Shown: positions 35,501 through 49,070, counted from the first letter of the stretch. The stretch is 64,000 nucleotides of DNA from Tanypteryx hageni (GCA_028673005.1 CM054116.1:37544854-37608853), one strand, 5' to 3'. A program made the numbers and translations. Notes: generated from the sequence alone by a model not told the origin.

Positions 35501-36139
35501 GGTAAAGAAGAACCTTATGATATATTAACTATTATGATAGCAGCAATTAGATTTTGATTGCTAAATGTGAGTTTTTATTTCAGAATTTCAAGTAAGTTCT
35601 TAAATGTATACTTGGAAACTAATAAAATAATTAGAATCACGACGCACGTTACGCGTTTTGCTATATTGACGATACACGGTAATCAATCTTCAATTTAGCA
35701 TAATCACGGATGTTTAGACCACTGGATTATTTAAGATTAAGATAAATGTGAGTGGATAGGAGTGATTTTTCATAATTCCTCATTATCTTAGAACCTATAT
35801 TCTCACTAAAATTTTAAGTGAATATCACTTTCTATCGTTAAAATCCATCAACATATGTTGGAGTATTTGTGTGTATGTTCATGGGTGTGACTGCAAAAAT
35901 TTGTAACGCCTCAATTCATTACTGAATAAATACTTTTATGAAATATACAAATTAGATTTTTAATGACCCTCAAAATTCCACCAAGAGTAGCAGAGCGACC
36001 TTAGCAACGAGTAATATCTCATTCCTAAGAAAAGAGGTTTATAAATATAACCCTTCTTAACCAGATATACAGATAGTTATGTGTATACAGTTGGATGCAT
36101 AGATTTTCAAAGGTCTCCGTGACCCGATAAAGTCTCGGA
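32546..36139. other. Unannotated AT-rich stretch
   Basis: About 3.6 kb. Slightly CpG-richer segments lie at 33,830-34,150 and 34,440-34,700. A short CTCTCTCTC run sits near 34,153. No gene, RNA or element end was identified. Confidence 0.5.
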
Positions 36140-36240
36140 TGCCATTTTTTTGTCTCTGTGGATCTCAGCCACTCCCTCTTTACCCTCTTCCCTCCCAATT
36201 CCCCCTTCCCTCCCTTCGCACTCTCTGCGGAGATAGGGTT
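36140..36240. repeat. Pyrimidine-rich tract
   Basis: C/T-rich plus strand (CTCCCTCTTTACCCTCTTCC type). Overlapping open frames on both strands (36,025-36,382) are attributed to composition. Confidence 0.6.
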
Positions 36241-36984
36241 CGTAGGGCAGCGATGGCATTGGAAGAAAGACGGATGATTGGATTTGCGGAATGGCTCCTT
36301 TCCTTCCTTCCAAATCGAGGAATCCGTCCATGGCCCGCTTGATTTTCGGGTCACACGGATCCTTGCATCTTCCCTCCATCACACACGAGTTCTTATTTCG
36401 GAAACCATCTCTATCTTTTCCTCCACCGATGAATTTGGGGGCTAATACATAACGCTCCTTTTTTCAATTTCCTCGTCGTTTACGTGATTTATTTTAGAAA
36501 GAATGAATATTTCCTTCTCGGATTAAGTCCATTCACGCGTTCTTTCAAGAGAATTCGATTCAGCGGCGTCAACATCCACTCCAGTGATATTAGATCAGAA
36601 ATTATTCCACCTCATCTTCGATTATTCGGTGTTCTGCCTTATCCTACCTAATTCCGTAGCTTCTTTTCCCCGCGTCTTTGAACTCGCTTTCATTGCTCAT
36701 CCTCGATTGCTCCGATATATTTATTCATGAAATTTTTTTGAAGCCATTAGAATTAAGCACTGAAGTCAATGGAGCTGTATGTATACTATACTAAATTAGA
36801 GAATTAGATGCAATAATATTTTTCTTTATTAATATAATCCATACTGAAAATTTATTTTTATCATTTCAAGCTTAAAATTGAAGAACCTAAAACGTGTCCT
36901 CTATTTGACCTAATATCTTCTCTGGAACACATTTAAAACTAAGCGCGTCTCCTTAATGCCAACTAACGGTTTTGACGTTTAAAA
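36241..36984. other. Unannotated stretch
   Basis: Mixed then AT-rich DNA. No features recognised. Confidence 0.5.
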
Positions 36985-37530
36985 TTTGCTTCGCCTGGGA
37001 GCACGTCCGACATCTTCGCTCTCCCCGTCCACACCCCCTCCCCCTTTTCCCAGAGCGTGCGACCTCTTCCGTGACTCTCCCACCTTCCCTCAGAATCTCA
37101 CGTCGTGGCGTTCATGCGCCGCACAAATCACCTCACGTAATCGCATGACTTCCTTGTCAGAGAACGTGGAAAGCTCTCATCTCGCCCTCGGTCGCCGTCC
37201 TCCCATTGTGCACGAGGCATTCCAGGGACACGGCGCTTTTCCTCTGCGTCGGCGACATTTCCTTCCCCCCCTCCCCTTTTGCCACCTTTTACGCTAGCTA
37301 ACCCTCCCCCTCCTTCACCCTTCGCTCGTTCCGGCAGGACTCATATAGGTCCCTCCTCGTTACCGTTGGTGCCCGGCGGTAGGACGGCTTTGTTTCATTA
37401 CCGTGCGGGGATTATGCTCTCCTCCCCCTTCTTTCCTTCCTTCCCGGATGTCCTATCCCACTCCCACTCTCTCCCTCTCCCCCTTTCCCTTTCGCTTTCT
37501 GCTTGTTCAGACAAAGAGTGCCGTCGTTAA
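36985..37530. other. GC- and pyrimidine-rich segment
   Basis: Markedly more C-rich and CpG-rich than its surroundings, ending in a CTCTCCCTCTCCCC run near 37,470. It holds a plus-strand frame of 103 codons, which is not recognisable. It could be regulatory DNA or a low-complexity island; nothing in the sequence decides. Confidence 0.45.
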
Positions 37531-38395
37531 CGCCACGGTATCGCCTATAAACATTTTTAAGTAGATTTTCCGTTCTGTTGATTTAGAAATAATCCCTATT
37601 AATTTCTCTCTCTCTCTCTGACGGAGATGCGTTGCTTTATTTCTTCGAGAATCCGTATTTTTTGGGTAATGCGGTAAAATTTTCGCGCTTAAGTTTGGAT
37701 TAGAAATTTTTGCATTCCTCAATCCTGTATACGTCCTTTTTAAGCGTGAAGTGGGATGGTAATTTGAAATACTTAAAAAGGATTAATTTTAGGGCATGTT
37801 GCATTAACGGATTAGTATCTGTGTCTGTATTTCTGGCTAATCAATAATCAACCTCTTGGATTATTATAGCTGACGGATTGGTACTTTTAAAAATATACAT
37901 TTCTTAACATACATTAACATTTAGAGAAACTTTAAAAGTTTAACGCATCCAACAGATTTATTTCTTCTTCAAATAAGGCGCCTCATCGTAATGTAAAGGA
38001 GATATAACACTACGAGTTTAAACATAAAAGAATTTACATGAATAAGAAAATCTTCTATTTATATTCTCAGGAATTAAGATTCAAGTAATGTTGTAAAATC
38101 TGAAAAATTAAGAATTTTAATATTAATTAAGAAAATTAGGTGATGTTTTTTGCTTGAATGAGGTCTTACAAGATTTAAACTTAGAAAATGTAAACTGTTC
38201 GTTTCGTTAAGACTGACCTCGCAGGAGGTTTTAACAACGTATAGAAAATCCAGTAAAAATAGTAACCTCAAATTTCTATAAAAATTGTGAATTCTCGGTT
38301 ACCATAATATTCGCATTTTTTTGTTTCGCAAATAAGATATTTTTACCTGATTTTTTTAAAATGGTGACAGGGTTAACGAGAGTATCTAAATAGGA
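37531..38395. other. Unannotated AT-rich stretch
   Basis: Short CT run near 37,606-37,619. Otherwise no features. Confidence 0.5.
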
Positions 38396-38479
38396 TTAAG
38401 ATGATAATAGCGAGGTAAGTGCGGGGTGTAAGAGGGAATTAGAGAGAGAGAGAGGGAGAAAATGAGGAGTGGAGGAGAC

Positions 38480-39415
38480 GGAATAAGGGAAATGGAAAGT
38501 GGGGAGTGGGGAGTGGGAAAGTGGGGAGTGGGAATATGGGAGTGGAAATGTGGGGAGTGGGAATGTGGGGAGTGGGAATGTGGGGAGTGGGAATGTGGGG
38601 AGTGGGAATGTGGGGAGTGGGAATGTGGGGAGTGGGAAAGTGGGAAGTGGGAATGTGGGGAGTGGGAATGTGGGGAGTGGGAATGTGGGGAGTGGGAATG
38701 TGGGGAGTGGGAATGTGGGGAGTGGGAAAGTGGGAAGTGGGAAAGGGGGAGTGGGAAAGTGGGGAGTGGGAGAGTGGGAAAGTGGGAAGTGGGAAAGTGG
38801 GGAGTGGGAAAGTGGGGAGTGGGAATATGGGAGTGAGAATATGGGAGTGGGAATATGGGAGTGGGAATATGGGAGTGGGAATGTGGGGAGTGGGAATGTG
38901 GGGAGTGGGAATGTGGGGAGTGGGAAAGTGGGAAGTAGGAAAGGGGGAGTGGGAAAGTGGGGAGTGGGAAAGTGGGGAGTGGGAATATGGGAGTGGGAAT
39001 ATGGGAGTGGGAATATGGGAGTGGGAATGTGGGGAGTGGGAATGTGGGGAGTGGGAATGTGGGGAGGTGGGAGTGGGGAGTGGGAAATTGGGGAGTGGAA
39101 AAGTGGAGATTGGGAAAGCGGGGAGTGGGAAACTGGGGAGTGGGAAAGCGGGGAGTGGGAAACTGGGGAGTGGGAAAGTGGGGAGTGGGAATGTGGGAAG
39201 GTGGGAGTGGGGAGTGGGAAATTGGGGAGTGGAAAAGTGGAGATTGGGAAAGCGGGGAGTGGGAAACTGGGGAGTGGGAAAGTGGGGAGTGGGAAAGTGG
39301 GGAGGTGGGAGTGGGGAGTGGGAAATTGGGGAGTGGAAAAGTGGAGATTGGGAAAGTGGGGAGTGGGAAATTGGGGAGTGGGAAAGTGGGAGTGGGAAAG
39401 TGGGAGTGGGAGGAG
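38480..39415 (+). repeat. G-rich minisatellite, 14/15-bp units
   Basis: About 60 units of GGGGAGTGGGAATGT (15 bp) and GGGAGTGGGAATAT (14 bp) with AAAGT, AAACT and AAATT variants. A higher-order block starting GAGTGGGGAGTGGGAAATTG recurs at 39,071, 39,205 and 39,309 (spacings 134 and 104 bp). Because most units are 15 bp and lack stops, several frames stay open on both strands (up to 410 codons on the minus strand, PTFPL repeats). These are not genes. Dense runs of three to four G make G-quadruplexes likely on the plus strand. Confidence 0.97.
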
Positions 39416-40199
39416 CAAAGTTATGTATATGGTTGAGATTATACGGTCAAAGAAAGAGAGAGGTAGAGAGGCAGGTGATGCTAAGTGATGTTTCTGAGGG
39501 TGAGAGAGAAAGGAACAAATCCTGGAAAGGATGAAAAATACGATGAATATGCCAGTAAAAATGGAAGAAAATATAAAGCAAAAGAATACTGTAATGAGAG
39601 ATAAGCCGATTTTATGCATACTAGACACTTAGATAGCAAAATTCAATCGTATTGCATATTAATAATTTAGCTAGAAAATTTTTTAGCGACATCAGAGCGT
39701 TAATCAACGTAGACACCAAGTTTGGAAATGTAATGACAAGAAAAAATTATGCAGTCCAAAGATTAGAGGGGAAATGCTTGAACATATATAAAGAATGAAA
39801 AAGGAAAAATATTTAACGAAAGAAATAAGTGAGGCAATGGGCCACTGGCGGAAAAATAGTAATATGGTTACAAAAGAAGTTTTAGTAATAAAGACGGCAG
39901 CATGTTAAACGGTCGCACTTAATTTTTCACGCAAAGGTGACCCATGTTACTCATTTTATTTATCCCCGGATTTGTTAATAAATAATTTTTATATTTCTCA
40001 CTGAAGAGAAGTAGAAAAATGTTGCAGATCTAAGTAAATGGATTAATCACAAATATTAAATACTTTTTCTCCAAGAAACTTTGTAGAAATCATAATTTTG
40101 CGCGACAGTTTCTCGAACAATTAGGATCAGTAGAGGAAATATCTCCATTAAGCGATGAAAAATCGAAAAGAAATCTATATGGATGAATTCCGGAAAAAA
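39416..40199. other. Unannotated AT-rich stretch
   Basis: No features recognised after a GA-rich shoulder to about 39,530. Confidence 0.5.
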
Positions 40200-40960
40200 A
40201 TTAAAGGTAATTAAAAATGGGTGAGGCGAAAGACTGAAAATATTGTTGGTGATTATGAAAGAGCGTGATGAGAGGACTGGATGAAGAAGAGTGAGAGAAA
40301 GTCATAACCATGAATGTCGCTATTCGGTAGGGGATGACGCGAAACATGAGACAGTGACGGGGTAACGAGGCACCGCGAAAGGGTAAAAGAGAGAGAGAGA
40401 AGTAAGAGGTGTGACGAGAACGTGATTGTGGCGAGAGCGCACGTAGTTGACGGCGATGATAGGGGGCGAAAAGGCGAGAGAGTTGAGGGAAGTTTGTGTT
40501 GGGAGAGCGTCGGTTTGAGGAAGGAGTGGAGTTGAGGCAGGGATGGGAAAGAGAGTGGAGGCAGTCCAACCTCATCGCATCCTTATTTTCCCCCTCCACC
40601 ACCTAAATGATGACTCTGGATGTGCAGAAAGGGGACATCCGCCCCTCAGAGGAATGATTGGATGAGTCGAGAGGCTTTGAGGAGGGCAAAAGGTGGAGGC
40701 GTCGACGGGGAGAGGGAGGTGTCCGGGGAGACTGAGGTTCGTTAGGAAGTGAAGAGGTGTGGGTGGGTGTTTGGGGAAGATAGGTTGGGGGAAGGGGGTG
40801 GGGGAGAGTTTTGGAGGTATGGGTTGGGGGAGAGGGGAAGGGACTTTATGAGGCACAGAGGATAAGAGAGAGAGAGAAAGAACGGAAAGGAGAAAGATCG
40901 AAGAAAGCGAGGTAAAAGGAGAAAAGGTCGTTGGACGAAAGCGTGAAAACGATTTGTCCG
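40200..40960. repeat. Purine-rich low-complexity block
   Basis: Plus strand G/A-rich with short GA runs (40,388-40,400; 40,867-40,878) and GTGGGTGGG-type patches. Minus-strand frames of 133 and 172 codons are S/P/L-rich artefacts. Confidence 0.75.
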
Positions 40961-41999
40961 TAAAATAGGAGGTAGATTTAGGGGAAAGCTTTGGTGTTTG
41001 ACCGCACCTCCGACTGCTTTTGTGTTTGTGTCTGTTGATTTTCTTCTGTGCCGGCGGATAGAAAGTTGTTTGGTGGTCCGTTGGTGTCATGAAAGTGGTG
41101 CAACGCAGATTTTCGCTTCAATTAACTCAGTTTTTCAGATCGAATCCATCAATGATTGCTAAAGTGTAACGCGTTTGAAATTAATCGATTCCACAATAAT
41201 TGATAATTGGATAACAAAAATATTAAGCTTAATAAGGTATAGTGTTACAGGATGACGAGTTGCAGTAAGAAGTATCGAAGAAGAGGTATAGCTCAAAATA
41301 ATAGCTAGACCAATGGGAAAAAAAATCAAGATTGAGGAAACACCTACTTTTGAAAATGGAAAGCATTCATTGGAATACTCCTGAGTAAGAATTCAAAAGA
41401 ATAATGAAGAGGAAATAGCAAGATACGGAAATGATTTCTCTGGGTTACGCTGAAAAGTTAATGTTGTAAATAACAACAAAATTTACGGTGATTACTTCAA
41501 AAAGCCATTTAAGTGGCAAATGAATATTTTAATATAAATTAAAATTTGTCAGTAAAAATGGGAAAAGTGAGATGGAATCAACTATTGCTGGCGACTAAGA
41601 AAGAACACACCTGGTGTCTTCAGGATAAATTAAGTACCCTAATTATCTACGCTAACTTTAACTCGGCCATAGAATGAAGTTCTAGGATGAAGAATTAAGA
41701 ACTCAACACAAGCTGTTTAGTTCTTCCGAACAAAAAAGTAGTAAGCCGCGAGAAGATTGCGCAAGAATTTGAAACCCGCAGACTAAAGTACTTTGCCTTG
41801 TATTCCCTGAAAAGCCATGGAACTTGTAGAGATTAAAAACTCGGTAATCCTGTTTGTTTCGTCTTTGACTCGACCAACTGATAAATAAGTCAGGGCTATC
41901 CTGATGTTCAGCCCAAAGCGCTGATTTTTTTTAGAGAAAACGAGTAGAATTTCTGGCAATTAACAGAAAAATGAACTTGTTGAAGTTCGTGGTAAATAA
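40961..41999. other. Unannotated stretch
   Basis: A-rich plus strand without recognisable features. Confidence 0.5.
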
Positions 42000-43250
42000 C
42001 AAGGATGAAAAAGGAGAGGAACAAGTTAGTGGAGACGAAGAAATGGTTGGATTTTGGAAAATAAGAAGGGCAAAAAGTATACGAAGGAAATGATAATTAG
42101 TGAACGGAAATCATAATAACTTATGAAAGATTGAGGAAAATGAGAGTTATCGTGCAAAATAACGAGCGAAAGGTAGAGAAAGGCATAATAGGTACAAAAA
42201 AAGAGAGTATTATCAGAGGAAGAGAAAATAAAGCATGAAATATTTTCCAAAAGAATCAGACGCATAAAAAATAGACCGCTATGTTTCTCAGAAACTTAAG
42301 AAAAACGAAGCATTTCAAAGGAGTATGTACGTTAGTTGAGAAAAAAGGAGCAAAAAAATTGGAAAGAACGAACAGATGTAAATGTGATTTAAAAAATGTG
42401 GGATGGTATTATAAGGAATAGAATTCAAGGAATTAAACCCTTCAGGAAAATAAACGAAGAAGTGTGACAATTAATACGGACCTGAGGCGTAGAAAGAGAG
42501 TAATAGCGTGAGAGTTGATATAAAAGAATAAAAAAAGACGAACGAAAAGGATCGAAAAAAGTGTCGCGTCACTGAAGTTGATAAGCAGAGAAAAATCAAA
42601 ATGGCGGAGAAGTGAAAAAAATCAGGAGTGGGAGTAGCAGAGAAGGGAAAATTGAAAAAACAAGGGATGAGTAATTGGAAAAAATTGGGAGAAAAACAAG
42701 AGGGAACATTTCTTTTTTTGGGAAGAGAGGAAATGAAACCTTTTTTAAAAGCGCTGGGGCGAAAGAGGAATGAGGGATGGTTGGCAGAGGGAGACAGAGG
42801 ATGTCGAGAATGGAAGGCGAAGAGGAGGGAGGGAGATAATTGCAGATAAAACGGGGAGAAGGACGTAATGAGGTTCGATTGAAGAGAGGGATGATGGCTG
42901 TGGCTGTAAGAGAGAGCGAGAGAGAGGGAGAAATGCCGTTGGGAGAGCTAAAAGGGAGTCATCTGGGAATTGATGAAGGAGATGGGAGTCAGGTTAAAGG
43001 TGGAGATGTAGGAGGTGGACAGGAGGGGGGAGGAGGAGGTGGGCAGAATGGGAGGAGGTGTGCAGAATAGGGATGGGAGGAGGAGAAAGAGACGTGTGGT
43101 CGTAAGGGCAAACGCAGTGGGTTTCCTGGGTCCTTTTCGGACCGTAGTTGAGGCGACTAGGTGGAGGAGTGCAGGAGAGGCAAAAAGGAAGAACGGGGAA
43201 GAGAAACAAACAGCGGAGATGTGTGTTTTGGAGGTGGGGGAGAGACTCGT
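42000..43250. repeat. Purine-rich block
   Basis: Strongly A/G-biased plus strand for about 1.25 kb, becoming G-rich at 42,900-43,230. Frames on both strands are low-complexity. Confidence 0.7.
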
Positions 43251-43408
43251 ATGATACGGAAGTCCCAAACTTTGGCCACTAAACCGTGCCTGACCTCACC
43301 AACCATCTCCTTTAGGGATTGCGCTCTCTTTCTTCAGATCTCTCTCTCTCCATATTTCTTACTACCTCTCTTCGTCTATCTCTCTCTTTGTGAAATGTCC
43401 ATAAACAA
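43251..43408. other. Purine-to-pyrimidine switch
   Basis: The strand bias reverses here; a CT-rich run occupies about 43,320-43,390. Confidence 0.55.
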
Positions 43409-43536
43409 ACTTTGGATTTACATGGTCACGGTTTGTCTACTATTTCTTTGTCAGCTCTAAACATTTATAACTACTTTGGATTTACATGCTCCAGGTTTTT
43501 TCATGCTTCCTTTGCCAGCTGTAAACGTTTATACCA
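43409..43536. repeat. 64-bp imperfect tandem duplication
   Basis: Two copies start with ACTTTGGATTTACATG at 43,409 and 43,473 and share CAGCT(C/G)TAAAC(A/G)TTTATA near their ends. Confidence 0.85.
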
Positions 43537-43979
43537 ACGTTTCAGCTTAAGGAACAAATATTACAACAAACAAGAACAATTTTCTATAGCATTTTCCGCG
43601 GTTCTCTCAAATTGCATGCGTGCCATTTTTTAATAAATATTATTATATTTTTTAAACTCTCACGTTGAGCGATTTATTAAGCATTAAAACAGGTTTTTCC
43701 GTAAACAGTAATATAGGTTGAAGGTCAAAAAATTTATTTAACTCACCAAAATTTATCGTTGGGTCGGACATAAAAAGCGAAGGTTTTATTTTCCTTTCTC
43801 TTGAATTTTAATAAAATGCGGCATGATTTGTACATTTGGTACGTTATTTTTGTTTAACGTAATTAGCGTGGAAAAATAATACTTGCGACTACTAATTTAT
43901 GAAAATAACAACAGTAGCGCAAATGAAAATCGTTTCTCAACTCCGCTTTGGTTATTTGTCTAGGCCGTTTGATTCTAAG
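43537..43979. other. Unannotated AT-rich spacer
   Basis: No features recognised. Confidence 0.5.
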
Positions 43980-45560
43980 TCTGATAAATGCTCACAAACG
44001 TCGCGTTCTCTTTTTCACTCTTTCTCCTCTGGCTTTTCCATTCATTTTCTCCCTTTATCTCCCACCCTCCGCCTCCATTATTGCGACACGAATCGTCCCA
44101 TTCGGCCTTAAGCGTATTTGACTTTTCCCCGTAATAGGCTCTCGCGGCAATTCTCTTTGCCTCGTTTTCCGCCATACAAGACACTCCTCCCTCGTTCTCC
44201 TTCTGTCTCTCTCTCTCTCTTGTATTATCGTTAAAAGCCATCCCTTTTTACACCTTCCTAACGCTAGCCATCTTCCTCACTCTTCTCTAGTCCCCTTTCT
44301 ATATCTCTTTTGCAGCATCTTTCTCTTTTACCCTCTCTCATTCTTTCATTTTTTATTGTTCATATTATCCTTCAACTTAATCCATTCAACATTTCTGAAA
44401 TAAAACTTAGTTTTTCTTTTCTTGCATCTATTTTATTCCATTTTTATCTCTAAATTTTCGATACTGTTTAAATTTTCTCTTCATTATAATTTCTCTCACT
44501 GAAATTTCTGTTCAACTTAGGAGATTTCCTGTTTTTTTGCACATAGAATTCCCTTTGTAATTCTCTCGGTAGTTTCCGTCTCTCATACCACTCTTTCTAC
44601 TCACCATTTTTATGTCTCGCTATTTATTTGGAGAAAACTCCGCGCTATTCACACTGCTTTCCTCTTATGAACTGCTTGTAACGTCGAAATCAATCGTCTA
44701 GCATTCTTTCGACTTTAAAACGTACATTTGTGGACTGCATTTCCTTCGATTTTCGCTGTTGGAATTCTCTCCTCCCTTCTTTGTTTTTCTTCGGCCTCCA
44801 CCCCAATGCGCTATTTGCCTCCTTATTTCCATTCCCTTTCGCATTATTCGCCTCGTATCTCCTCGACTTCTTTTTCTCCATTTTGCCCTTAGCACCCTCT
44901 TTCGTGCTTTATCTCTCTTCCCTTTCCTTCCTCTCTCTCCTACACGCTCCCTTTTTACCCTAGTGTCAGCGTTACTTTTCGTCCCCTCTCTCAACCGACT
45001 TTCACTCCACTTAGCCAAACTTTCTCCCTCACTCCCCCTGAAAAAATATATCTCCCTTCCTCTTTATCCCACTTCACTTTTCCTTCCTCCTCTCTCTCTC
45101 TCCTTCTTCTCTTCTTATGCCTTAAACTCAATTCTCTCTATCCCCTTCTCACCTCTCTCATTACCTCTCTCCCTCCACCAAACCCTTCCCGCCGTCATTT
45201 TCTCCTCTCCTCCATCCCTCATTCCCTTCTCCCGCCTTCATACTAACCCGCGCCATTATCCCCTTCCCCCAAATCGCTGGCGTCATCGCAGCCTAAATCC
45301 TCCTGGTCTCCCGATAACCTTTACCCCTTTCCAACCCCATCTCTTTCCTTATGGCTCTCGAGGCTTCCTCTTCCTCTCATCCGCCGTCCTTCCGACCCTT
45401 CCCCTCTCTCATATACCTCCCCTCCCTCCCCCTCCTCTCCTCCTTCTCTTCCCCTATCAGCTTCCTTTATTACGACCCAACGCCTCTATGCTCACTCCAG
45501 TCGGACACCCGGTGTCCTCCTACCCCTCCCCCGTATCCTAGCACCAAATGTGCGGGTTTC
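43980..45560. repeat. Pyrimidine-rich block
   Basis: Plus strand C/T-rich for about 1.6 kb, most extreme at 44,900-45,540. A 260-codon plus-strand frame (44,759-45,541) is S/L/P/F-rich with no domain and is not called. Confidence 0.75.
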
Positions 45561-46979
45561 CTAGGGGCTGCTGGTCATGTCTGTCACCCGTTTAGGGAGC
45601 AGTCTCCTTCCTCTGAAGCCGTTAGTCAACGCCACCAGATGAGATGCCGGAGATATATATCTTGACATTATAACGATCGCCTAATGAATTTTGCGTTATG
45701 GATTTGTTGATATTATCGGTAGAAGCAATTTTCTACCTTTCTGGAGAGTTAATTATCAGTTTTGAGCTGTCGTTTTTCGCCGTTACATTTTTGGCGATTC
45801 GGAATTGTATTACTTGAGTTTTATCCTGTCCAATATACACATGAGCCGAATGAATGCTTGGCTGTTTATCCTATACTGAATTAGCCATGAAGTGATGTGC
45901 TGGAAATACGCGTGAGCACACTGTAAATGATCATTCGGTTTAATAAGATTCAATTACTACAAAATGTACCTCGGTTGGATTACTTTACGGAAGTGAGCCA
46001 CGGAATGCAAATTTTAAATAAATTGAGCGGTAACGTTGGAAATTTTCTCAATTACAAAAATGCAGATATAATCGTAATTTTTCCAAATTATCGGATGTTT
46101 CCGCGGTGAATATCAGGAAAAGAAGTAATATTTTAATTTCAGTTTTATTCCGTGTTTGGCAATATTGAATAATAATTGACTGTATGGAATACCTTGGAAT
46201 AGCGTGTTGCTCTATAATTATTATTATCAGAACGATTGATCAAATGGTGTAATTTAACATCTCCAAATGGGAAAACTTTTTAATGGTGAATCAATAAATA
46301 CACGATTTACCTAAATTATTTTTAATGAAATACACCTTTGAAGCGGATGAATTTAGGTTCTTCCCAATGAATTCAAAAGCCATCTTCCACTGCGAAATAT
46401 TTTACAAATTACTATCTATCAATTTCTTCCTTTCATTCTTATCTAATTTTTTTGTAATGACATTTTATAAACATGAGAAAGCTGTGCCTTTAAGTTTAGC
46501 GAACGTATTTTCATCTTATCCTATGAAATTTCTTCTTTTACCGTGCTCTCTTATACTCTATCATGGCAGCACGTTTCGATTTCTAAACTTTCAAATAATT
46601 TAACCGATCAAATTTTTGTTTTGCCTTCTGAGCCAATATAGTTCTTGTAAAATTTTTACGCTCTTGTTCATGCCTTATTAAGATTGCCTTTCCTATTTGT
46701 AATTTACTAACCGTAGACTATACTAGTTTTGTCCTTTATTGCTTTTCCTACAAGGTCTCGTAAAACATTATCGAATGGGATATTGTTTTCCGAATCGATA
46801 CCATAAATATTTAAAAAAATCATATTAATTTACAAGTTTAAATTGAGTAAAAAGTTCTCATTCTTGGTTAATTGCCCGTAATTGTCTTAAAATCTTTTTC
46901 TAGCTCGTCGCTGAGCTCATTTAAACATCACCGTCGATTCAAACTTTTGAGAAAATATCCAAGGGAACTTTGATCTGTC
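45561..46979. other. Unannotated AT-rich stretch
   Basis: Small unrecognised open frames only. Confidence 0.5.
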
Positions 46980-48010
46980 GGTAATCACGCGCAGTATCCT
47001 CCATTTCCTTTTCCTCTATCCTCGGTCTCGTCTTTCCTGCACACGCAACGTCTTCATCAATCTTTGGTTCCCTTTTCTTTCCTCTTAATTAGCTCTTAAC
47101 GCACGCGCGAAGTTACCTCACACCACCTCCAGTCTATTACGCAGACCGCCGTGCGCGTGGTCTGTCCCTTTAGCCCTCTCTCTCTCTCTATCCCACCCAT
47201 CCCTTTCCTCCCGCCCCCATTTCCCTTATCCCGTCTTATCCCTTCCTCTACCGCCATCCACCCCTTTTCATCACTCCTTCCCACGCAACCTCTCTCTCTC
47301 TCTCTTCTTCGCCCACTTTTCGCCTCCCCTTTTTTAGCCTTTATATACTCCTGACTCGGCCCTCTCCGTTTACAGTAGCCTCTCCCTAACGCTTTCCCCA
47401 CCACCTCCTCTTTATCCTTACCATCCACCCAGTCCCTTTTGTGAGTCGGGGGAGGGAGGGGGAGAAAGGGGTTAAGGGGGAGGCAGGGTGCGAGGGAGGC
47501 TCCTAATTATCCTTACCACCCCCGCCCTCAACCCTCTCACTCTACCTCCGCATCCTGCCCGCTTTCCAACTCTCCCTCCCTCGCGCACACACACACACAC
47601 ACACACCTCTCTCTCAATCCTTCTCTTGAACTCCTCCCCCTCTCTCTATTACCCTCCTTTCATCCCATTTCCACCCGACACTTAACTTATCCCTCCCCCT
47701 CTCTCCCTCCCTATCTCTTCCACTCCTTCCGTTACTCCCATCGTGATTATCTCCTTCTCGCCCGGATAAGAATTCCCCTTGGCGACGATGGCGGCGCCAC
47801 CGTCTCTCCTCATTCCTCGCCCCCTCCCCCTCTTCACTTCGCACTCCCCCTTCCATCCTTCCTTTCTAAGACGCCATCTCGCCAAAGTCTCGCCGTCTTT
47901 TGTTCTCTCTCTCTCTCTCATGAGTCCCTTGTATTACTCTCGGGCTCCTTCGTCTCCGATTCTGTGTCTCTTTGGTTGTCTCGGCGCCTCCCTTTCTCGC
48001 GAGTTCACTG
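46980..48010. repeat. Pyrimidine-rich block with (CA)n
   Basis: Plus strand C/T-rich with a short purine inversion at 47,445-47,500 and a (CA)n run at 47,586-47,606. The segment near 47,780 (GGCGACGATGGCGGCGCC) is CpG-rich. Confidence 0.75.
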
Positions 48011-49070
48011 TCTAGTCCTTTTGAAAAGACCCGCATTACATACTATTTACTACCTGTAAGGCTTCCGTTTTCCATACAATGCATCCACTTGGAATTTACA
48101 AAACCCAAATCTTCCATTTATCTTCTTAATTATGGACCTGTTTGTCCTGCTCTTTTCCTGGGTGCTGGAGATCGGGGAGGCGCAGGTCGCGCCGTTTCTA
48201 TTTTGGATGTCGAATAAATAGGGTATTCGGGAGGGAAATCCGTTGGGTTTTAAGGATTTGAAATGGGGTTATCTGTGGAAATCCAGGGAGCATTCGTGAA
48301 ATATTTGGCACGGGAATCGTTGGTTATGCAAGCAAGCTCAATGAAAGCGAGCCGAATAATTTTTGTGGACTCATGTGTAATTTTCACCACGCCAAATGTG
48401 TTTGTTTTGAGGTTTCTCTTATAATTTGTTTGTATAGAAAATATTTTACTTCATTTACTTTATGGACGCTGCTTATCTTGCAGATGATGGTATCGCGAAT
48501 CGCTAAAAGCCAGATTGAGCATGACGTGTCAAGTTTATCCGATATTCTGCAATATAATTCGGCATTTAATGATTACGTTTCGTTTTAAAGGATTGGAAAC
48601 ATTTGTAAAAATTTACATAAATAAAAAATAGGAAAATTTTATTACATCGGTGTGTGAATCAGTAGTCTATAGGCATTACTTTCCAGGTTTTTGGACTCGC
48701 GGGCAAGTAAAATTCCAACGAATGTTCAAAGACCACTGTCTAATGGGTGGTTATCAGTAGGTTTATCTGTTTATTTAATAACCAAAATAATAGAACGCAC
48801 TTAAAAAAGAATTGTTTTTAATCTGTAAAAGTTCTTTGTTTGTTTGTAAAAAGAGAAAAATATCAACCAGAATTTTAATTCAATTTTTAACAACCCAAAC
48901 GATAAATAATTCACTTAATTATTGAGTCGTATGAGAATTTAATTAGATGCTTCTATTTATTATTTAGAAATCTAATCATACATAATAGTTTTAGAAATAA
49001 TTTCTGCGGACCGGGGGGAATTAAGTTAAGGATGTGCATAGGTGCAAGGACGTGTGATTGTGTACCACTG
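48011..49070. other. Unannotated stretch
   Basis: No gene or element end recognised. Confidence 0.5.

Noticed and set aside
38396..39628. 410-codon minus-strand ORF and 329-342-codon plus-strand ORFs
   Set aside because: They are translations of a 14/15-bp minisatellite that lacks stop codons in several frames on both strands; the peptide is a plain PTFPL or GVGMW repeat.
44759..45541. 260-codon plus-strand ORF
   Set aside because: S/L/P/F-rich sequence from a pyrimidine-rich tract, with no domain, signal peptide logic or splice context.
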